Shown one piece after another: positions 9,384 through 20,541 of a stretch of 22,214 bases of DNA. A program made the translations under genes and the position numbers. The DNA comes from Phallusia fumigata (Eukaryota > Chordata > Ascidiacea > Phlebobranchia > Ascidiidae): assembly GCA_008931825.1 (NCBI GenBank), contig QXVZ01029541.1:1-22214 (forward strand), in the 5' to 3' direction. Under the pieces are notes generated by a model. The model searched no databases. It was not told the origin of the DNA and saw only the letters and a program-made list of their open reading frames with translations. How positions within the stretch are numbered: the stretch's first letter is position 1; each line of letters opens with the position of its first letter.

Positions 9384-12300
9384 CTGAAAATAACAGTGTT
9401 TGATATCGAATATTAGATAAGGTTTGTTTTTGTTCGTTACCTAAATGAACACTGAGTTGGGCTGAAGCTGAGATAACTTTGCCGCTGGAGGCGCTAGCGA
9501 TGCAAGTGTAGCGACCAGAATCTGATTCACGTGATCTGCTAAATCGTAGCTCGCCCCATGGCTTGACGGAGTGATGTGCGCCTTGGAGAAATTTGTTGAT
9601 TAGATTTACATGTTATTAGTTGGCAACAGAGACTAAGTTTCCAAGACGTTGCCCCACAAAATCATGGTAATTATGAAATTTTTTAATCTACTTTACACTT
9701 ACTTTTAGCCAACGGTCTTCCGTTTTTGTACCACTTTATTGTTGCTTTACCTTTAACCCGACATCGCAGCTTGGCGTAGTTACCTGACGTCACATTGACG
9801 TCAGTCGGGTGGGTACGGAATTGTATAGGTGGTTCTGCAAACAGGCAAACAAGGGTTACCTACCTACAGTGTGAATATCATTACATGAATTCAGATTCAT
9901 TTTTGTTGGAAAGTGTGTTTTTACCTTTGACGGAAAGTCTTACTGCCCTCCTGCGGGAAGTCCCCACACCGTTACTCGCTACGCATATATATCGCCCTGC
10001 ATCACTGGTGTCAACCTTTGTAAGGATTAGAGCCAGGTCTGATTCGCTGATGATTTTTATTCTAAACATAACATTTGTTTCGTATGCATCTTCATAGTCC
10101 TTACAAAATTGTGACAGTGCTTTTGCTTACCGTGAGGTTTTAATCTCCCTTCCGTCTTTAAACCACTTCGCCGTGGGGTTCGGGTGACCCACAGCCGGGC
10201 ATGGTAGCCGAGCCGAGTTTCCCCGGGAAGCAATTACCGAAACCCGGCCAGATCGAAATCGAACAGTTCCTGTGCGATTGGCATTATCAGGTCATGAATA
10301 AATATTTCACGGATATGTTGGCAAAAAACTCACTTGGGCATCCAAGGTTTCTTGGTCCTTTTGAGGCTGTCGTTTCGTCTGGACAGCATCCATATGTTGA
10401 CGTAATACACGGTGACGTAGCATGTTGATTTTTCCACGCATGATTACCTTCGAAGAACAAACTCTAAAAGTGACCGTGCTGAGTGCAAGAAAGATAATAA
10501 GCACGCCGCTGTAAATGAATACGTCCCGAATTTTTAGTCAGTCGTGAAAAAGCGCTTCTAACAGAAAAGCATTAGACTAAATTACTACCGTGGTAACTAC
10601 GCAACATACGGTGAAAGCTTACAATTAACCATTCCTCGTGATCCGCTGATTTCCTCCCCTGTGGACGGATGCACACACCAACAGGTTGACGTCACATCGG
10701 TTACGTCACTGGCACATTGNAAAGCTTACAATTAACCATTCCTCGTGATCCGCTGATTTCCTCCCCTGTGGACGGATGCACACACCAACAGGTTGACGTC
10801 ACATCGGTTACGTCACTGGCACATTGACGAGTCAAGTATTCGCCGGTGCTCGGGTGACACTGAGGGGGTCGTCGACCGTCAAACAGCGCTAGCACGCGAC
10901 TGCGTTGGCATTTCGATTTTTCTAAGTATTGTTAGGATAAATTGAGTAATGATTACTGATAAGGTAAAAGTCACGTGATCTACCTGTAACTTTTGGGCGA
11001 CCGTCACACGTCAATTCACATGCGTCACGTGATCTAAAATTGTTGTCGTTGCCTGCAGATTAGGTCGATAGTGACTGTGTCCTTAAATAGGTAACACTAA
11101 CGAAACTCAGACGGACCCATAGTTTCATGTTCCGAAGCAACGATATAACAGATCGCAGTTTTTATTGTAACGAATGAGACTTTTATGATCTGCAATACAT
11201 TATTTCCTAAAATCTTGCCTAAAATGTTTTGGCCTGTTTATGTAAGGTTTTTGATCCAGTTTGCAGCAAAGTAACACGCGCAAATTTAAGTTTTAATTAA
11301 CCTTCTTTCGAATATATCTATGTTTAAATCACGAAGTTTAATCTTTCGTTTTCTCGTGTGTTTCTATGATTTTAAGCTTTGTACAGGATTTACCACAGGC
11401 AAGTTTCTTACCTCCGCCGCAGTCTCTTGTGCATTCGCTCCATTCATCAGCTTTCCACATATACTGGCCGTGGTTGGGATCGTTTGTTCCTTTAGGTAGA
11501 TAGTAGCTGTATCTGATTCCCTTGTTCTTTCCTTGTACCACCAACTATGAAAAGCAGCATCAGAAGTTTTACTGATGAAATCTTCGACAATAATTTTGAT
11601 AAATTAATGCGGATTTCCAGACCAATAAAAAACAGTACAGACATCAAATGTGCTTTATGCTTGACATTTGATATGCAAAGAGTATTTGCAGAAATGGCTA
11701 CACACAAAGCAAGACGAACTTATTGCCCACGACAATCAAGGGTTAGTAGGCGAATGTAACGTACAAAAAGTATGTTTCTTTTGTTTGCACTTTAGGGCGA
11801 ATTTTAAAACTCCGGAAATATTTTGTCTCACATCGATGTAGATGGTTTCCGTGGTTGGACCCAACGCAGTTATGCTCTCCGGTGCCCTATGCCGGTCAAG
11901 TTTCCTCTGGTATCGAAAAGTTGTTCCTGCCACGTTAAGCGCTCTGGAGTCGTCGATCTTCCAGTTTCCGTTTAGAACGTAGTTTTTTGAGGAATCCCGC
12001 ATCGCTAGAGCACAAACACAATGGTAGGTTGGCTATTTACTGAACAAATCCAGTATCGAATTTCAAACTTGCTGTAAAATTAGCACATTAATCTATTTTA
12101 CGACGGATAGACATTACTTCAAATATAGCGTAGGTTTGCAATTCTATCGCAATGGTCAACTAAATCAAAGAACATAGTCCACCTTTTATGTTTAAACCGG
12201 TGTAGCTGAAACCCACAACCCGTACAGGCATTTACTTACCAAGGTAATTTCTCGACGCCACGTATTCCCGGACTTCGATGTTGGTAGCACCAGGGGGAAT

Positions 12301-15300
12301 CACCAAAATGTCAGTATATCCTGTACGGACANTGTTTAAACCTGTGTAGCTGAAACCCACAACCCGTGCAGGCATTTACTTACCAAGGTAATTTCTCGAC
12401 GCCACGTATTCCCGGACTTCGATGTTGGTAGCACCAGGGGGAATCACCAAAATGTCAGTATATCCTGTACGGACAGTAAGAGGTTTTAAATGGAATGTTT
12501 AAACACTTAAAACAGTCCCTATAAAAAGTCTCTATCTCTTTAATGAATATTTCCGATGGTCGCCGACTCCCATATTTACTTTGCTTATAATTAGTTTTGG
12601 CCATGACGTCCTTATCCATTTTTACATTAATAAAATTAGTAGTCAATTTGCAAACACATTCAGCACAAGGTGACAAAGACCGTTTTAAAAGAAGTTAAAT
12701 AAACGCAAAACAGCAGTGGTAAACAAAACTTGGACAACGATAATACAATTCAGAAAAAAAACTTTAGTAATAAATCTATTGGGTTGTCAGACTCTTAATT
12801 TAATAGAGACGTTATACGAGCGTGCCCGTAGCCTTCCGAACGTCCGTAAAGAGCCACAAAGTTGGCGTTGTGAAATCCAAAAGCCGGGAGCCGAAAACAA
12901 CCATTAAACCGCAAAAATGCTCGTAAAAAATCTCAACCGTTTCAGGGCAATTGGAATTCGCGTGCAGCCATTGTTTATTCAATACGTCATAAACGATCGA
13001 TTCGAGTGCTCGCATCTAGGCGTGTGTGGCTGTTGACATAAGCTCGCCCCATTCACTTTTGAAAACGTAAACTATTTGTGCTGGAGTCACGTCGGACTTC
13101 AGCGAAAGAGGTTTGGAGCCAAAGGGTTAGGAGTAAATCAAAACCAAAATTGCCAGAAGAATTTTTTCAATAGTTTTTGAGTACAGTTACGACATTGGTT
13201 AGCAACGCTAAGTGCTAAAACACAACATGTTCACGTGCAAAAAATACGGTAAGCTTATTGTTTATACCACCTTGGCTGTCATTGCGAAGTCATTTAAATT
13301 TTAAGCATGACAAAATCGGTGGATATATTAGTAACCGTTCGCAATTTTAAGCTTGTGCTAAAAAATTTACATTCCACGGCGTTAATTCCATATTCGGTCA
13401 AGGAACACAAGACACTCTCCAAGACACGTTTTTAAATCGGTATGTCTAAATTATTGTATACTTCTTGGAGGACTGAAGGGTTTTTATATTGAGGATTATT
13501 TTTGTCTCTTGAGGAACTTGAGGAATTTTCACATTACTCGGAGAAGCTATCCCTCTGGAATGAAAATCCTTAAAACGCTATAAGTGCACTTGTATATTTA
13601 TAAAAGTGTTATACTGGATCTACATATTTTTGCTGAAGTGTGATAAATCATGTAAATTGCATATTTTTCCCTAGATGCAATGCCAAGTGCGCTCTTGTGA
13701 AGACATGGGCATGGCGTGTAAAAAGGTCGACAAATATAAACGAATCGAATATTTTTAGATCAAGGTCTTATTCTGTAAACTCGCTTTGATTGTGACATTA
13801 AAATTCGAGGTGAACTCCCCTTAGCACCTTTCCCAATAAAGAGAACGTACACTCCCTTGAGAAAACTTTATCCGGCAAGAAGTTGCCTTAAAACAGATTA
13901 CATCACTGCAGAAACATTGTGTAGTCAAGTTGCTGTGTAGATTTGCAACAAATGCTAGTAAAAACAGGTAGCGTTCTTTCAATCACAAAACGCACAAACT
14001 TGAGAAATCGCGGGTCGGTCGCAAAAAGTCGTGGAAAATTATGACCAGACAAGGAGATAAAAAGGTGCCAATTTAAGCTACCTGAGTATAACCGCATAGT
14101 TCATTTAAACCGCTTTTTGATTTTTAGTCTTTTTAAATGCCTGAAATCATCCTTTACAGTGTATACACACAAGATTTATAAATAACATACCTATTGGTAA
14201 TTTGGGCGCGGCAAAAATATTGGTCACATGGTAACAAGAGGAGCCGTCGCCTCCGCAATCCCTGCATCGATCTTCCTCCAGTCCAGATCCCAGCATCATA
14301 TCGCATCCCACCTCCTATTGATAGAAAGTCGATATAAATCAGCAATTATGTGTGATACTTGCAATTGACCTTATAGTGAAGAAACACAAAACCTGGATGT
14401 TTTTCGACATAAGAAATATGTGGCTGTACAATTTAAGAAAGTGTTTGATTTGTTTTTTGCGGTGTATGGGGAATTATCCACCATTTCATCAGTTTTCGTG
14501 TCGCGAGCACACAGCTGTTAAAACTACTATTTTAGCCTAAAATTAGGTAGAATTTGCATTTCAACTATTTCGCCAGCACGCGCCAGCGGTCGCCTACCAA
14601 CCAATTAGGTTCATTTTCACGAGAAATCATTCAGCGACAAACCGCGGGTCGCCACAGAAACGTCAATCAACACCTGCCCCCCTTAGCTTTCGCAAGTGCA
14701 GCTTTTCGCAAAACAAACACTGGCCCGATGCCTGCCGCAGCTCAAGGTCAATGACCGTAAAAACGAACTGACCTCGTGTCAAAGGTCAAATGCCTTGACC
14801 AAGATTAGAAAAAAGTAGCAAAAACGAATCGGCGTTGGACGTCAATTTGTTTCCTAATGGCAGCCTCACATTTTTAGTTACGACAGTGTTTTCTGACCAA
14901 GTTTTTTGTACAGTAACGGCACACAATCTGTTGAAATCCGAAAGCAAAACCATTAACATTTCTGGCATGTAGGAAAATGTTGTTGATTTCAGAAAAAGTC
15001 ACGTGATAAATTTCCCAGTGCTTGTCAGGTGATATGAGATCTTAAATCCGGCGTCCAATCGACCTGGCGTAATTAAATTATCCATGGAGACAGGTGTCCC
15101 TGGACCTCACGGGGGATCAAAAATAAATACAACGAAGGGGCAGGAGAGTTTCGGAACATACGCACCGACGTAACGGTTTGTTTATGCCAAATCAGATTAG
15201 CCGTAGCTTGAGTGGCAACCCGAGTCGCAAGAGAAAACCCCGTGAAGCTCGTATTTGCGAGGCTAAGGTTATAGGTTTGAAATTTTACACGCTGTTTTCT

Positions 15301-18300
15301 GACAAAAGTGGTATGCAATGAACATAAAACAGGAAAAATCCAAACAAGTTGACAAGAATAAAGATATGTTCGCAACCTGTTAAAAGCGGTGTATCCTCAG
15401 ATACCGCTATTAACTATGCTTGTAAGTTGCTTCTCTGTTGATGTCACATTTTAATGAGACAATAAGATTTAAATTTCTTGACTACTTTTACCAGCAAGCT
15501 TAAGTCTATTTTAATTCTTTCAAATGCTGATTTTTTCACTGGAAAACTTCGATTTTGATAAATACGTACGACGTACTGAGAATATCTCAATGCAAAATGC
15601 ACCCCAATACCCAAACTTGGGATTTGCGGAATTGGCCGTGAAATTGTGCTTGGAGCATAAATACACGAGTAAAACAAATTCCAAAGTCAACCGCAGAAAC
15701 CCATCGCGCTGCAACAAGCGTTGGTCCCATATTTGGAAACGGCGCGTGCGTAACACGCAGAGCCACCAACGTCGTGGTCACCCAAGCATTGAGAATGTTT
15801 CCATAGTGATACGTTTTTAGTCGCGTATCTCAAGCTGTTATTTAGCGTTTAAGCCTATGGCAACTTATTAAAGCGCAAGTAATAGGCTGCGGTTAAGCAA
15901 CCGTTTAGGTGTCGGCGGAATAACAGGCAGGTTCCAAGAGCCTCAGACAGGCACCGTTTGTTAGCTTTAGGTAGTTGGGTGGTTAATGAGGTGCTTTAAA
16001 GAACCCAAATTAAAAACACTATTTGTATGCATATATGTTAGTCTTAAGCTCATGTCAGATGCTTTCCTTTTAAATCCTTGGATGCTGCTCAGAGTCTGCG
16101 ACTGCGCATCATCGTCAAATCGTCTGTCAAGTTGACACTAATGGGTTGGGCTTGGTTTTTCACCAAGTATAAGTATCATCCGAAGCCCGATGTAAATGAC
16201 TCATACGCCTGGGAAATTATTTCAGGTTCCACAGACAGTGATGCTGATACGATACAGACACACCCCGTTCATCGCGTACAGTTGCATCCTCTAATTAGAG
16301 TCTAACACCTTCGGCCTTCCAGAAAACCACCCAACGACGAGAACATACTTACAATTGGTTGTTGTGGTCCTATGGTGTGTCCTGCGACAGGTTTATTTCA
16401 TTTGCATGATGCATTCGATGGTATGATGTTATAAGACCCGAAGAGAAAGAATGCAAAAGAGAACTGTTGGCCAATGTATTGGATTTGGAATATTTCCTTC
16501 CAAAGTAACCAGCTTCTTCTCAAGTGTCACTCAACCTGTCAATCAGAAGTTACGATTCGACAAAAAGTGTGAGCGAACGGGGCACATGACACCCACGTCA
16601 CAAAGAAACGACGAAATTGAGAAGCTTCCTGTTAGATGGGTGGCGACAAAAGGTAATTTCGTTGATTAAACAAGACAAACATATCGAATTAAACGAGACT
16701 GTCTGCCCAGCAGGAACCACACGAGCAGACAGGAAGGACTGTGACGCGACGTCATCGATAATGAGGTCATGAATGACATTGGTGTCGCGTGATGACAGTT
16801 TTGAGGTCATTTATATTGCAGATATTGTTTGTTTGATAATGCGTCGGCTTTACCAGCAACAAATGTGTTGTCCAACTGTATTATTTTCCATGCGCACTTG
16901 GTTTGGGAAGTCGTTTTAACATCTAATTAAGCATAAAACCTTTGCTTGGGTAAGCTGGTGTTAGCATCTACTCCGCAAACCGAGATTAATATGGAGTTTG
17001 CCAAAGCTGTTTTCGGGGGCGACAGCGGTTACAGGGGTAAAAATGTATATGCACTCGAAGACCGGTTTTCTCCATATTCATTCAACCCTGTCAATGTTGT
17101 TACACAACGTAAAGCGCGTTTTACCATTTTGGCAACCGTGTTGCATTTTAACAGATTCGCTCGGGCAAAAAAACATGAAAAACATAAATTCACCTCGGTA
17201 AACCACTAGCTTCCTGCCCAGTCGCCGCCCAAAGCTATCACAAACCACATAGAAACAATACGCTACCCGAACCATTGTGTGCATTTCCCGCCCACGTCAC
17301 ACCGAGTAAACAGCAACAAACAAGTTCGTCGCAAATAGCGCGTTTCGACCTCCAGACCCAAAATCCTGTGCCGCCTCCGATTGGTTAATAAACTCCGGTG
17401 TTTTTTTTGGATGCGGTCATTTGAACCTGTAATGATCGTTATTTTCTAACGATGTTTGTTGTCTGAAAGTTGAAGTTTCGTCTGCAAACATGTCGGAAAA
17501 TAGAAAAGTCCGACAAAATCTGCGTCTCCGTGACTGTTACTTAATATGGACTCACGCATGGTTGCTATACATGGCCTTAGATTTGTTACTAATTTAGCAA
17601 AATTGTACAGCGTTTCAGACAAACAAAATAGTCTTTTACAAGTCAAGCCTGCAGGGTCTTAAATGTCTGCAAGGCTCTAACTGTCAAAGCCGGAGTCGTT
17701 TTGGTTGTGTGCACCCTACATCGTCGATCTTTTCAATCACTTATGTGTTTGTATAGTATTGGTTCCACTTTAGAAAAAACAAATTGATAATACTTGTTTC
17801 AGATTTACTGACTTTGATTTTGTTAGTAAGTTTCTAGGAATTTAGTTTTCAAATATGAGTTTAATTTTCAAAACGATAGGGCATGGTAAAAGTTGCTCCA
17901 AATATTTGTCTTCTGGTGTGAATTGACTACTACAACTCTTACAGCCATTGAGACCAAATTGGGGTGAAGAGAACTTTAAACTTTACGTATATCGCGTGAA
18001 AGGCCAATGTCCTGCACATTTATGTTCGTGCAGAAAAAAAAAACTCTTAAGTAACAAGACCACGGTGCAAAGCGTTCCGCACAAATTGGCACAAGATTAA
18101 CCACAGCATCTGTCGCACCTTGTTTGAACGTTTACCGGCATACCATAATTGCAGCAGCCAACCAGTAATGTATAAGCATCGAATCTGGTAACTCGATCGT
18201 GGCTACTGGCGGTAAGTTTTCTTTGGCAAGTGACAGGCTTGGCATGCCACTGCCACTCTCCACCTGTCATACACAACACCGGGGTGTCGGCTTACTATGG

Positions 18301-20541
18301 GGGTCGCCTCGCCTTGTCGTGGTAACTCCATTAGAGCGCGTGTGAAAAGTTTCACCAATCGCGAATGGCACGCGCGTTATTCACAGTTACTGCAGCGATG
18401 CATGTAAAGGTTTAAAACGCGGCTCCTCTCTATAAGTATTGGCGGCTACCTTGGAACTGTTACTGCAAGGAGATTAGACTCGACGCGATGGGTTTGTTGC
18501 GAGCGCTATCATGCGGAAAAAGCTGCGGTTAAATTAGCGCGCATGTTTATAACCTTTTTCGCTACCGGAGCGGTAATTTGGGCGTGGGAACTTCGTCGCA
18601 TACTGAATTTATGTCATAGCAAGCCCCAAGACATAGTGACAAGCAGCGCACAGAAGATTTGTGCGTTCATTGAGGGGATTATTCTTTTGGTTAAACTACG
18701 TGCCCTGTTGGCGACAGTTAAGCCTAAGCACACCAGGGATCTAATCATAGGTTTAAAGCACAAATCTGGACTGTTAATGTCTTTAGTCATCTAATTCTTT
18801 CAGAGTTTGCGTTATGTGTCTCGACTGTGACAAATATGACCGCAGGTTTGGACGAAACAGGCTCTTGTCAAACATTCGAAACTGCACCAACCTGACAAGT
18901 TCCGTCGACACAGACGTCAAGACTTCCTTCTCTGCATCTTGTTCCATCCACCACCTTGTCTGCTTGCTTGATGAAAAAATTGTCTTCGTTTGGTTGACAA
19001 TACAAGGCGCACGGGTTCGAAACTGAGCCTGGGTACAAACAAATATATGTTAAAAAGGTATTGAAAAAGCAATGATCTAAGGTTTGAGACAGATGTCGTA
19101 ATGGCCTGGGAAGATTACAGAACAAGGGCAAATATTAGTGTAGGAAATATAGGATGTGTCAACACCGTCGCTGCATGGGCCCTGTAATTTGCCACGTCGA
19201 CCCTGTAATTTACCGGCGGTGCTTCTCCGGTGCCGAGTAAATGCCGGGGATGCGTATCTGGTGGTTTGGGTTATTACAGAGTCAAAAACTACTAAAAATG
19301 CTTTCTTCTTAAAGCAGATTCAGATTCTATTCAGGTGAAGTAACGAGAATACGAAATGCAGCCAAAAACTAAAGAGTTTTATATCTTACGGTTTAATGAA
19401 ACGGATATAAGCCGCATTGGTCGCGGGTTTCATAGTTAGTTCCACAAATATTTTTTTAAGATTTAACCTGAAAATATGGAGGCAAAATTACCAACATACT
19501 TTCTTGAAATAATGTGAGATTACCCAAAGAACTGGTAATGTCGCAAACATTATCGTCAATGTTTGAAGTCAGAAGTTTTCGTAACTGTTACAGTATTGTG
19601 TCTTTCGTAAGGGGAAATCGTCCCGGTTGCATTGCAACGTTCCCGGAATTCAGACACCATTAACCAGAAGCCGTTACGGATGGCCGCACGCATGTCTAAA
19701 GGTGGGAAAGTTCGCGACGAATTTAACCCACGTCGCTCTCAAGTGTTTATTCTCACACCTGTTCGACTTCACGGCACACGCAAAACGACACGAGCACGTG
19801 TGAAAACAAGCGTTCTTCCCACGCCCGGCAGTGGACTGCATCAACAATGAGCCAGACAATTAAGCGCCCAGCTATCACGTTCTAGAATAAATGATTGCGG
19901 TTCCGGGTGGCGAATCGCGTAAGGGGTTGGCGGGGAGGAGGGGCGCGCCCGTCTCAATTATTGTCGCGTTACAATGGGAGGCACGCGCGGTGTCGCGTTG
20001 CAGGGAGGGCAGGGGAGACTTTGTCGCGATTCAGGAATTGCACAAACAAGGATCTGAGTTCCCTAAGTTACGCGATTTGGACAGGCATTGTATTTTGGGG
20101 AATCGTGGTGCAAACAGTACGTTTTCAGTTCCCGAATATTTTGTACATAGAATGCTCAAATATTGGGTATTTTTTGCTATATTGGGTAAGTAGTTTCAAC
20201 AGTATCGTCTGCACAGGTCTTTATACAGCCAACATGCTTTTCCATACACTGTGTTTGCTTTTCAGTAAGCAACCAATCTACACATACAGAAAAAGGCCTT
20301 ATGGGACATAAACCTGTGTGTTATCTTTCGTGACACTGTTTTGGAGTCTCGTTTGGCCAGCTAAATCCAATATTATTTCATAAAGCTGATTTAGATTATG
20401 GTCACAGTATGTATTTTTTGACTTCACAAACGACATACTTCCGGTGTAAGGCTTCCATGTGTGCGTCCTCCCACCAAACGATCGGTTGTTATAAGCTGCG
20501 CATTGCTCTGATCGGAAATCGACTCCACCGTCTGGGCAATC
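9181..20541 (-). CDS. Papilin / ADAMTS-like matrix protein (5' end not found)
   Basis: Exons in order on the minus strand: 20541-20439, 19028-18892, 14314-14191, 12464-12384, 12004-11832, 11544-11412, 11052-10984, 10921-10730, 10378-10334, 10269-10131, 10061-9925, 9834-9703, 9581-9441, 9383-9181. They total 1809 bases (602 residues plus TGA) with GT-AG introns and matching phases at all 13 junctions. Domain order: ADAMTS-type cysteine-rich region (about 1-120), spacer (120-235), TSP1-like (235-270), thyroglobulin type-1 (275-350), Ig I-set (353-444), Ig I-set (445-535), PLAC (558-592). The spacer and cysteine-rich sequence look closest to papilin, and the Ig plus PLAC end also fits papilin and ADAMTSL1/3. 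Such proteins are secreted glycoproteins of basement membrane and matrix without protease activity. The first exon listed opens in phase 0 at Asp-Cys-Pro, so a preceding exon (TSP1 and signal peptide) is required. A catalytic protease cannot be formally excluded, but Ig domains argue against it. Confidence 0.85.
9441..9834 (-). CDS. Second Ig domain (two exons, 9834-9703 and 9581-9441)
   Basis: The first half has the B-strand cysteine (AKLRCRV) and the core tryptophan ([10 protein letters not shown]). The second half has [11 protein letters not shown] with the F-strand cysteine and ends in a G strand (ASAQLSV). The domain is split by a phase-1 intron after the C/C' region and is bounded by phase-1 introns, so it can be exchanged as a unit. 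Type: I-set. Confidence 0.9.
9925..10269 (-). CDS. First Ig domain (two exons, 10269-10131 and 10061-9925)
   Basis: The first half reads [19 protein letters not shown] and then KDGREI, with the B-strand cysteine and core tryptophan. The second half has [20 protein letters not shown]. The phase-2 junction makes an arginine from CG and A; the nearer AG at 10103-10104 gives the wrong frame. Type: I-set. Confidence 0.9.
10334..10378 (-). CDS. 45-base linker exon
   Basis: Acceptor GCTGTCCAG and donor CCAA|GTGAGT. It is the only exon I found that joins the thyroglobulin exon (phase 1) to the first Ig exon without a stop; skipping it would create TGA at the junction. It codes for 15 residues and supplies the likely sixth cysteine of the thyroglobulin domain (NLGC). 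Short and without a domain of its own, so less certain than its neighbours. Confidence 0.55.
10614..10826. repeat. 106-base overlap duplicated around an N (assembly join)
   Basis: Bases 10614-10719 and 10721-10826 are identical by eye and are separated by a single N at 10720. The copy includes the last 97 coding bases of the thyroglobulin exon plus its donor. An exact repeat abutting an N is the usual trace of two contig ends that overlap but were not merged. Only one copy should be counted as exon. Confidence 0.85.
10730..10921 (-). CDS. Thyroglobulin type-1 domain exon
   Basis: One exon carries almost the whole domain: [11 protein letters not shown] (Cys1), [13 protein letters not shown] (Cys2), TRQC (Cys3), [18 protein letters not shown] (Cys4, Cys5); Cys6 is probably in the next exon. 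The CWCV motif and the C-x-R-x-R-x-x-A-L start are diagnostic of the family. Type-1 modules bind or inhibit proteases (thyropins inhibit cysteine proteases) or mediate matrix binding; which applies here is unknown. It is flanked by phase-1 introns, as expected of a shuffled module. The donor is AATT|GTAAGC. Confidence 0.85.
10984..11544 (-). CDS. Spacer end and TSP1-like module (exons 11544-11412, 11052-10984)
   Basis: The first exon finishes the spacer ([18 protein letters not shown]) and opens a thrombospondin type-1 repeat: [17 protein letters not shown]. The second exon (acceptor AATCTGCAG, phase 1) gives [18 protein letters not shown]. Together they have four of the six TSP1 cysteines and the RSR strand, so the repeat is shortened or diverged. 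An unseen exon between them is possible, but the phases join cleanly without one. Vertebrate papilin and ADAMTSLs have several full TSP1 repeats here. Confidence 0.75.
11832..12464 (-). CDS. ADAMTS spacer domain (exons 12464-12384, 12004-11832)
   Basis: The first exon reads [20 protein letters not shown] and then RNYL. The second reads [18 protein letters not shown], then [10 protein letters not shown] and [11 protein letters not shown]. These are the hallmark spacer strings of ADAMTS, ADAMTSL and papilin proteins (P-x-GAT-x-I; LNG-x-W; GP-T). The junction is phase 1 (G|CG) and the donor after IYID is GTGAGA. Confidence 0.9.
12189..12475. repeat. 143-base overlap duplicated around an N (assembly join)
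   Basis: Bases 12189-12331 and 12333-12475 match except at two positions and are separated by one N at 12332. Each copy holds the whole 81-base spacer exon (12240-12320 and 12384-12464). Using both exons would keep phase but repeat 27 residues of the spacer, which the family never does. The two mismatches look allelic. Read as an unmerged contig overlap. Confidence 0.85.
12465..14190 (-). other. Intron of the papilin-like gene
   Basis: About 1.7 kb between the VGCD exon and the spacer exon; the true length is uncertain because of the adjacent join at 12332. It is AT-rich. A 67-residue minus frame at 12812-13015 has no recognisable domain. Nothing else supported. Confidence 0.5.
14191..14314 (-). 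CDS. End of cysteine-rich region, VGCD / CGGDG exon
   Basis: Acceptor CTATCAATAG (phase 0), donor ATAG|GTATGT (phase 1). It reads [17 protein letters not shown], then [10 protein letters not shown], the strongly conserved link between cysteine-rich and spacer regions in ADAMTS-type proteins (VGCD, then C-x2-CGGDGS-x-C). It joins CVDGTCQ upstream and GYTDIL downstream in phase. Confidence 0.9.
14315..18891 (-). other. Large intron (4.6 kb) of the papilin-like gene
   Basis: The flanking exons join in phase and in family order, so no exon of this gene is needed here. Several 60-100 residue frames on both strands (15524-15820 plus, 16078-16305 plus, 15073-15375 minus) show no recognisable motif. 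A cysteine-rich minus frame at 18097-18279 is discussed as a decoy. I saw no transposon end pairs or tRNA. Confidence 0.5.
18892..19028 (-). CDS. ADAMTS-type cysteine-rich exon 2
   Basis: Acceptor TTTGTACCCAG (phase 1), donor TGTCAG|GTTGGT (phase 0). It reads [22 protein letters not shown] and DVCVDGTCQ, the canonical P-C-x-L-x-C, VVDGT-x-C and D-x-CV-x-G-x-C strings of the family. Confidence 0.92.
19029..20438 (-). other. Intron of the papilin-like gene
   Basis: About 1.4 kb. The overlapping plus-strand frames at 19891-20193 and 19895-20311 (100 and 138 residues) carry no known motif; their N-terminal halves are Arg/Gly-rich and fall in a locally GC-rich patch around 19900-20030. A short direct repeat (ccctgtaatttgcc / ccctgtaatttacc) lies at about 19189-19214. 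Confidence 0.5.
20439..20541 (-). CDS. ADAMTS-type cysteine-rich exon 1 (first exon found)
   Basis: Acceptor TTTGTCACAG, donor CCGGAA|GTATGT (phase 1). It reads [20 protein letters not shown] and then WKPYTG, the DFR-x-x-QC-x-x-[YF/H][ND] start of the cysteine-rich region. In the family this directly follows the first TSP1 repeat, so at least one upstream exon must exist. Confidence 0.9.

Noticed and set aside
10201..10428. 75-residue plus frame
   Set aside because: It lies opposite the first Ig exon and the linker exon of the minus-strand gene and has no motif of its own.
12812..13015. 67-residue minus frame that reads protein-like
   Set aside because: No family recognised, no matching splice phases, and the flanking exons join without it.
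15830..16010. Possible SINE or tRNA-like block
   Set aside because: I could not find A/B box motifs, a cloverleaf or a clear tail; nothing supports it beyond a change in texture.
18097..18279. Minus-strand cysteine-rich frame with VGC-x12-C-x2-C spacing like the ADAMTS VGCD region
   Set aside because: The genuine VGCD/CGGDG exon is at 14191-14314 and joins both neighbours in phase. No acceptor in the right phase was found for this frame, and the aspartate and glycines of the motif are absent.
19895..20311. 138-residue plus frame in a GC-rich patch
   Set aside because: Composition is Arg/Gly-rich then hydrophobic, with no recognisable domain or splice partners. It lies inside an intron of the minus-strand gene and probably reflects base composition.
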